Of a stretch of 64,000 nucleotides of DNA, positions 38,253 to 64,000 are shown one piece after another. The notes below the pieces were generated by a model. The model searched no databases, was not told the DNA's origin, and saw only the letters and a program-made list of their open reading frames with translations. A program made the translations under genes and the position numbers. Within the stretch, counting starts at the first letter, position 1. Every line of letters starts with the position of its first letter. This DNA comes from Puffinus mauretanicus (Eukaryota > Chordata > Aves > Procellariiformes > Procellariidae), in NCBI GenBank assembly GCA_023333565.1, contig JAJKFH010003937.1, forward strand, positions 1,254,001 through 1,318,000. Reading direction: 5' to 3'.

Positions 38253-40519
38253 TGTCCACGAGAAGAAGCAGAGAAATTTTCTCAAACAAGTAAATGTTAT
38301 TAGAAGGCCTTTACAGGCAACTTTTGCCTGGCTCTACAGGGTAGTCGATCACATTAATGTATCAAAGAAATAGTAGATACCTTACAGCCTAGCTCACTTT
38401 AAACAAAAGTTATACAAATAGTAGCCATAATTCTTCTCCTGCTCGGCCTATTTTTATATCAAGGCAACTCAGAGGTTTAAATGGATACATTTTTCATTTA
38501 AAAAGGTATAAATGAAAGAAGACTGCTGACAATTTGCCTTCTTTCTCTGGAGTTATACATGTCATTTTAGCTTTTTGGCTCCAACACAAATTCTCTAGTT
38601 TCAAAGACTAATGAGACAGACATTGTTATCTGTGTAACATAAAACAACGTAAAACTTTTATGTTCCCATCTACAAAGTGATTCCCAAACAGAGTGTCAGC
38701 TCAAAGATCTCATTAAAAAAAAGATTGAAAAAGAGTGAAATAAGTACTTTTATTTTTACTAACAATTGCAGATGGCCTTAAGCCATAAAAGCTCAGCTCT
38801 AAGGCTAGATGTAAATAGCTGCAAGATTCCCCGAGCGTTGTAAGCTGCATTCTGGGATCTTGCACAGTTATTACACATGCCACCGGGACTCCTTTCCGTA
38901 CGCACGTTTGCTGCCTTTAAACTGTTGATTTTTCATTCATGTGGCAATCCAGTGTACTGAGAGCTGGAGATTAATCACCTATTGCATTTACTTGGTCATT
39001 CCCACTATCATTTCCCAGTGGTCCCATTTTGAAATATTTAAGGCAGAATCGTTATTGCCTAATTAAATATCTGTCATTCAATGTTTTCTTTTACAACAGA
39101 GACACAGTAGCACTGAAATAAAATTAATGTAAACTGAGTTAGATATTCCAAGATTTATTATTGGCTAAGATAATCTACTGTAGCAAACATTAAAGGTTTG
39201 GAAGTCTCTTATCTAAAGCTCTATGATATTCCATAGCCTGAAATCAGTTTATGTGTCAAAGAGTGCCATACTGTATCTCAGTGACAAAGCAAGTGAAAGT
39301 GGCAGCTAATGAAAGACCCAGAATGCCAGACAGGACATAAAAAATACAAAAAATTGGCATTCCTGTTTCTGATATTCAACCAAACCTAGAGTACACAACA
39401 ATATGATCTGTCTGATTATTCACCATGATGCTATTTTTCCATAAACATCCAACAAAAACCTTGTTAAGCTCTTGCAACCATCATTTTGAGTGCCAGGCAG
39501 CTGTGCTGCAATCATTAAAGACTCCTGCTAACACCTTGTTTGGTTATTTCTTTCCACATGCTCCTCTCCTTGCTATATCCCTTCTTGTTTCTCTATTTAA
39601 GATGACTGTGTCTTAAATCACGGTACAGTACCTACACAAACGCAATGGCCATTGCGCACTATCCTGCCTGCTACCTGCCAAGAACAATTTTCAGGTATTA
39701 CTATTAATCTTGTAATTGGCTAGTGTCTATTTAAAGCAGTTCTTTATTTAGTGCCATAACTACTTTCCAGTCCATTAAATAGACTTAGAGTTTACTCTGA
39801 GTATACTTATCTGTGTCTGGCTATAGAGCAAGACTGTGCTAACAAGGCAAATAGACATTTGTGTGGGGTTTTTTTTAATATTTTTTTTTTATACATATCG
39901 AAAAGTAGTTCTTCGGGCTAAAATTCACCCATGCAAAGCAGTGTCTCTACTGAGCCCCATTAAACGATCTTTTATAAAGTTGTAATGTTTTGCAGGAGAC
40001 TTTTCAGGTTGTGAAACTCCCCCGTCCCTGCAACAGCTGTTCCTCCTCTGGACACAGCTCTAAATCACATCTCCAACACGTTCACAGTCCTATACCTGTT
40101 AACAGAGAAACACTCTTCACCCACCAAGGCGTTACCTACACCCTTGTTTTTCAGCGCTATAATTATTCTGGGTTAGATTTGCACTACTTTTACATGAGAA
40201 AAGGAGCAATAAGAGTTCTTTAGACACAGCCTTATTCAGGCTATTGATTTTGGGCAGATAAAAGGCTATTTGCTCACTACTTTAGAAGAGGTGGAAAGAG
40301 GAAGGGAGGCAGAGAGGAAAGCCATAGTTCTGTTCTTGTCTACGCAGCTGCACCATGGAAAGAAGTGACTCCCTCCTCATGTGCCACTCCTGCAACACTC
40401 TTCTTGGACCGTATACGATCTGCTGGCTTTTCTCAGAAAAGGGTTCAAAGTCACAATGAGGTTCTGCATTTTGTTTTTAAACCATAAATCTGTTCATTTG
40501 TACTGATGTTTTTGTTTTA

Positions 40520-41344
<825 letters not shown>

Positions 41345-41753
41345 TTAACCTATTGATCAGATCTGATTATTTTATGCAAAGTAATATAACTTATTTAAAC
41401 AAACACTGGGTATTTTTCTAGCTGACTTAGTCTGCAGACGTGTCAGGGCAAAAGTTTTTTAGAAATGCCACGTGTCCTGTAACAAAACACCAGAGTAACA
41501 TCAGAGCAGTACATTTAACAAAACAAGGTTTTCTAAAGACAGCATCCCATCAACACGTTCAAAACAGAGGACACAAGACTGCAGCATGACAGCACGGGCC
41601 ACTGTGTCAGCCCAGCACCACAACCCCAGTTCCTTTGCTGCAAAGACCAGCGTCCTTCTGCCACCACAAAACTTAAAGGAAATAGAGGTTTAGCAGAACA
41701 TGAACAAACAAACAATTTAAACACATTCCAGATAAAGTTTCTATGGTTTTAAA

Positions 41754-41789
41754 GGAAGCATTCAAGGAAGCATTCACTGGAAGCATTCA
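41754..41789 (+). repeat. Three near-adjacent copies of GGAAGCATTCA at the CR1 5' edge
   Basis: The 11-mer GGAAGCATTCA occurs at 41754-41764, 41766-41776 and 41779-41789. The third copy belongs to the CR1 element (Leu-Glu-Ala-Phe-Lys codons), so the first two are probably local duplications of CR1 sequence made at or after insertion. Confidence 0.85.
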
Positions 41790-41910
41790 AGGCCGCGTTG
41801 GATGGGGCTTTGAGCAACCTGCTCTAGTGGAAGGTGTCCGTGCCCGTGGCAGGGGGGTTGGAACTAGATGATCTTTAAGGTCCCTTCCAACCCAAACCAT
41901 TCTATGATTC
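41777..41910 (+). mobile_element. CR1 LINE 3' end (last 16 ORF2 codons plus 3' UTR)
   Basis: The element opens with ORF2 codons LEAFKAALDGALSNLL and stop TAG at 41825-41827. The CR1 3' UTR follows, with GGGGTTGGAACTAGATGATC, AAGGTCCCTTCCAACCC and terminal ATTCTATGATTC at 41899-41910. It is antisense to CPXM2, within an intron, and 5'-truncated to about 134 bp. The ORF2 end differs from that of the copy at 34653-35416 (which ends DEALRDMV), so the two belong to different CR1 subfamilies. Confidence 0.93.
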
Positions 41911-44900
41911 CGGGAAAATGGGGACACACTAGAAAGATGTTAGGCAAGGTCTCTCTTTACAGCAAAAAGTTTGTGCTTTGCTTTTAAGAAAGCACTATGC
42001 TTCACTAATCCTGGACACATTCCCATGGAGCAGCTCTCACTTATGATTGGTAGAAATGGGATGATCTACGTTAGCTTGCAAGGATGGGTGGCCATTAACC
42101 GAATTTATACAACCCTAAATGCCAGGACACAGAGTAATGGATACTTAGTGATTGTTATGTAAAAATGATTTATCAGAACAGTTAATGAAATAATGTCTCA
42201 GTCTAAATGTTTTCCCAAGTAAGTAATCTAAATGATATGAAAGCCAGAAAAATCCAGGTAGTAATAATTCTTTTAAGTTATATATGGTGTCTGTTATCTT
42301 GTAAGGAATGAAAGTATCTATTCTGATTTTTCCTTATTATGGCTTTGCAGAGGACTGGAATCTGCACCGCTGCTCTGCAATAGGGATTTCCATTAGAAAT
42401 ATGTCCTAATCAAAACCCAGGAACCTCAGTGCCTCTGACCTCTGAGGAGCTGCGGTTTAAGTCTACGTTACACAGGGTGCTGTGACCTTTGCAAAGGTCC
42501 TGAGCACTAAGACAGACTGTATTTAGATACCGATCTCAAACATTTCCATTCTCAAGGTTTCTCCCGTTTCTCACAATTATTTTTCCTTTGCGAAATTCCA
42601 TTTATCTGTTCTCCACAACCACACAGATAACGTGATACAGTACATGAACATAGAGGAAGAAATGATGCCAGCTTAATTTCTTATTCCACTTGTATTTCTA
42701 ATAAAAAATTATTTTAAAAAACGTTTATTATGGTCATTAATTGTTGTATTTTAAATGGCAGCGTTAGCAGGAAATGCATTCACCAAGTGCTTCTGATTGA
42801 AAAGAGTTAAAAAATAAAACCCTAGTCCTGTCCAATTACCATGGAGCAGTAGTCAAGTATTTAACGAGCCCTCAGTGCCTTCTGGATGCAGAGCAGGAGG
42901 ATTATATAATACAGATGTTAAGCTTTTCACTGTTGATGGAGAAAGCCTAAATATCAGAGTGGCATGTGCTTCCCCTCTCTTTGAGAAACAGCCACAGTTA
43001 TTTTCCCCTCACATACTGTATGGCATCCTGATTAATCTATTGTGAAATGTTTTGCAATACAAAGTAATTTCTCAGTTTTAATACATGTATTTAAGAAAAT
43101 GGCTTAACGTTGCCAAGAGCAACTCTCCGTGTAGTGTCTGAAACATGCAAATCCAGCCTTGAAAACACTGGAAATAAAATGAAATTCATCTGTTCTTTGC
43201 TTTTTTGCAGTTCACCCAGTGCAGAAAAGTTATATGTAAAATCGCTGAAGAACTTGCATTCATTGCAGTCCAAAATATGCGCAGGAAAGAGTATGGCTGA
43301 TTTTCAAAGGCATGCAGAGGCGTTTGATATCTGTGCGAGATATCTGGGGTGCACATACTTCTCTAGGGACTCTCTGGTGCTGAAAAGGAATTAGAAAAAT
43401 CCCTTATACGTTTTCCCATGACATGAGCAGTGAGAATTTTATGTGCATGATCACTGCAGGGCCAGGCAGCAGGTGGGTGAGGAGGGAGAGGGCGGGCAGC
43501 TTCAAGTTGTGCTACAGCCAGGAGGTGCACCCACACCAAAGGACACGTGGGGCAGCTTTCTGCAAGCAATATATTGGGGTGTCACCTTCAGGTCAGATAT
43601 TAAGCAAGCAGAGGTTTAGGAGAAGAAAGTGTTCCATGTTGATCTAAAAGGTAAATAAACAGAAAAAGTGGAGTGAGCTATACAACTACATCTGTATAGT
43701 CATGGAATTACAGAGTGAAAAAACATAAAATCTGTCTCCAAATCTAGAATCATATTTGGACAACCCTTTACAACGCGAGGTGTCATTGGTTAACTATCAG
43801 CTGCAATACATACATAGGTATGCGTATATATATATCTGCAATACAAATCACTCTTCCATTTGTCTATGTAGAGAAGAGGTCTAAAATCACCCTGTAGGTT
43901 GAAGACTGAGCTCAAATGGAAGCTACTTTTTTTGAGGCTTAGTCTGGAGTCCAAGGTGTAAAGAATTGAAAGTAAAAGCAATATTCCAACATTCTTCTCA
44001 AAGACAGTCTGGGAAGTTTTATTATAATGGCAGAGAGCAGGATGTAAAGTATAATGAGAAACATCATAAAGCAATAAAACAAATCAGATGAACAAAATCC
44101 AATATGCAATTGTTACTAAGAAATCAAGATACTATTCAGCATGTATATTGTACATCGTTACTTAACGTAACTTAGTGTGACAGCTGTTAGTGACACGGCC
44201 AATGTCACCTTTTCTGGATCGATTCATAATCATGTTTCTTATAGCACTTAGGAAAATTAAACTCATAAATTAGATAATTAAGCGGTCAAATTAGCATTCA
44301 GAGGGTTTTTTTGAATTTGCAGAAATGCTTAGAAATGTATTGTCAGGCATTGGCCTTGTGATCTAAGCAGCTCAATCCTCTCTCCCCCGCCCCAAATTCA
44401 CCCAGCACTTTTTAACCTCCTGAAAAAACATTTGAAAAGAAAAGTTAATTCTTGGCTCTAGCCTTTAAAGGCTGGCCAGCATTAACTTTACACAGGCCAA
44501 TGTAAAAGCCATAAAAGTTGTGTCCAAAATTTAGAAATGTTTATGCAATGAAACTACCTGCAAATTACAAACAAGAGCCAGCTCCAATAAAACGTGGGCT
44601 GCACAGATGCTCACTTGCATCTGTTTGCCATTGCTGCTGTAGTTGTTCCTATTGTCATTCACGTGATGGAAGACGCACAGCTCATTTCTTAATTTCGTAG
44701 AATACATTGTCTAACTAATGTCGTTATAAAAAAACAAAGACTTTGAGCAGAACTGTGATGAATCAGCAGAGTGCCTGTTCCGAGTCTGCTCGAAGTGTAC
44801 ACCCATAGAGACAACCGCGCCTAGTGCTGTTAAAAATGTGCTTCTAATTGGGCTTTCCTGGAAATCGATGCTTTGTCTGCACTACAGTATATGGCTTCCC

Positions 44901-45603
44901 CTTCGTGCTCCTTAACAGGGTGACAGGCTTGGGCATACGCTGAACGATGCAATCTGTAATTTATTCTGGCAGCAGAAATGCCTACGGAGCCCATGTAAAG
45001 TTTAAATGTAAGCGCGTCCAGGTCTTTTAAAAATAGGATGGTAGCAGGCAAGCAGCAGCTTTTTGTGGCATGATTTTGCAATACAAGGTGAATGTGAGTG
45101 GGGGCTGATCTGCAACTGAGTTCAGCGAGCAGGAGGCTGAAATCAGGATTTTCTTATCCAAGGGCCACTGGAGTCTCTCCCCAGGCTCCCAGGCTGGTTT
45201 GGGAGTCGCTGCTTCAGCTCTGACACTGGTTATTTCTGCTGTTTGGCAGCATTTTTCTGTTGGCACCCTCTGAGATGGCAAAGGCTGACAGGTTCCCCCC
45301 TGCTAGTGGGTTTAGACTGGGTTGGTTTTGTCCTGACAAACCATCTTGAATGTATAGAATCCATAAAACTAACATATTGCATGTGCCCTTTTGGAAACCT
45401 CAGTAGTAAATTAAACGGTCACCAGGTATTAGCGAGAGAGTCTCCTTTAGCCCTCTGATACCTGATGAAATGCAGTGAACAGACTTTCAGGTGGGGAAAT
45501 TCTCCTCTTAGTGCACATGTTTTACCACCATTGCCACCGCAAAGTACACCAGGCAGTGATGGCATTATCATATTTAACAAGGTAATGCTAATTGCAGTTT
45601 CTA

Positions 45604-64000
<18,397 letters not shown>

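Overview
The window is vertebrate genomic DNA, most likely from a bird. It is AT-rich, its coding sequence is split into short exons with GT-AG borders, and the only recognisable interspersed repeats are CR1-type LINE fragments. Two of the three end in the ATTCTATGATTC 3' signature typical of avian CR1 and the third shows the conserved CR1 tail block. There are no operons, CRISPR arrays, tRNAs or rRNAs that I can see.

Two protein-coding genes are supported, both partial and facing each other tail to tail. At the left, on the + strand, is the terminal coding exon of GPR26, an orphan class A G protein-coupled receptor (6045-6276). The DNA before it is intron, and the DNA after it may be a long 3' UTR reaching about 14.2 kb. 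At the right, on the - strand, are ten exons of CPXM2, carboxypeptidase X M14 family member 2 (34305-63794). They encode about 538 residues without frameshift or stop: the end of the discoidin domain, the whole M14 carboxypeptidase-like domain, the transthyretin-like domain and a basic C-terminal tail. The 5' exons of CPXM2 lie beyond the right edge and those of GPR26 beyond the left edge. From memory, the same neighbours with the same convergent orientation occur at human 10q26.

About 28 kb separates the two stop codons (6277-34304), and I recognise no gene there. It holds AT-rich sequence, one short CR1 fragment, small tandem duplications and homopolymer runs. The introns of CPXM2 hold a CR1 copy with an uninterrupted piece of ORF2 about 95 bp from the last exon (34653-35416), a shorter CR1 end with a small triplication at its 5' border (41777-41910), and some short perfect hairpins.

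The CPXM2 product keeps one zinc-binding HxxE motif but carries Gln for the third zinc ligand and Tyr for the catalytic Glu, so it is predicted to be a secreted pseudo-carboxypeptidase, as known for the CPX/AEBP1 subgroup. The two genes have no evident functional link and are simply neighbours. I found no new system. The items in the findings list are modest.
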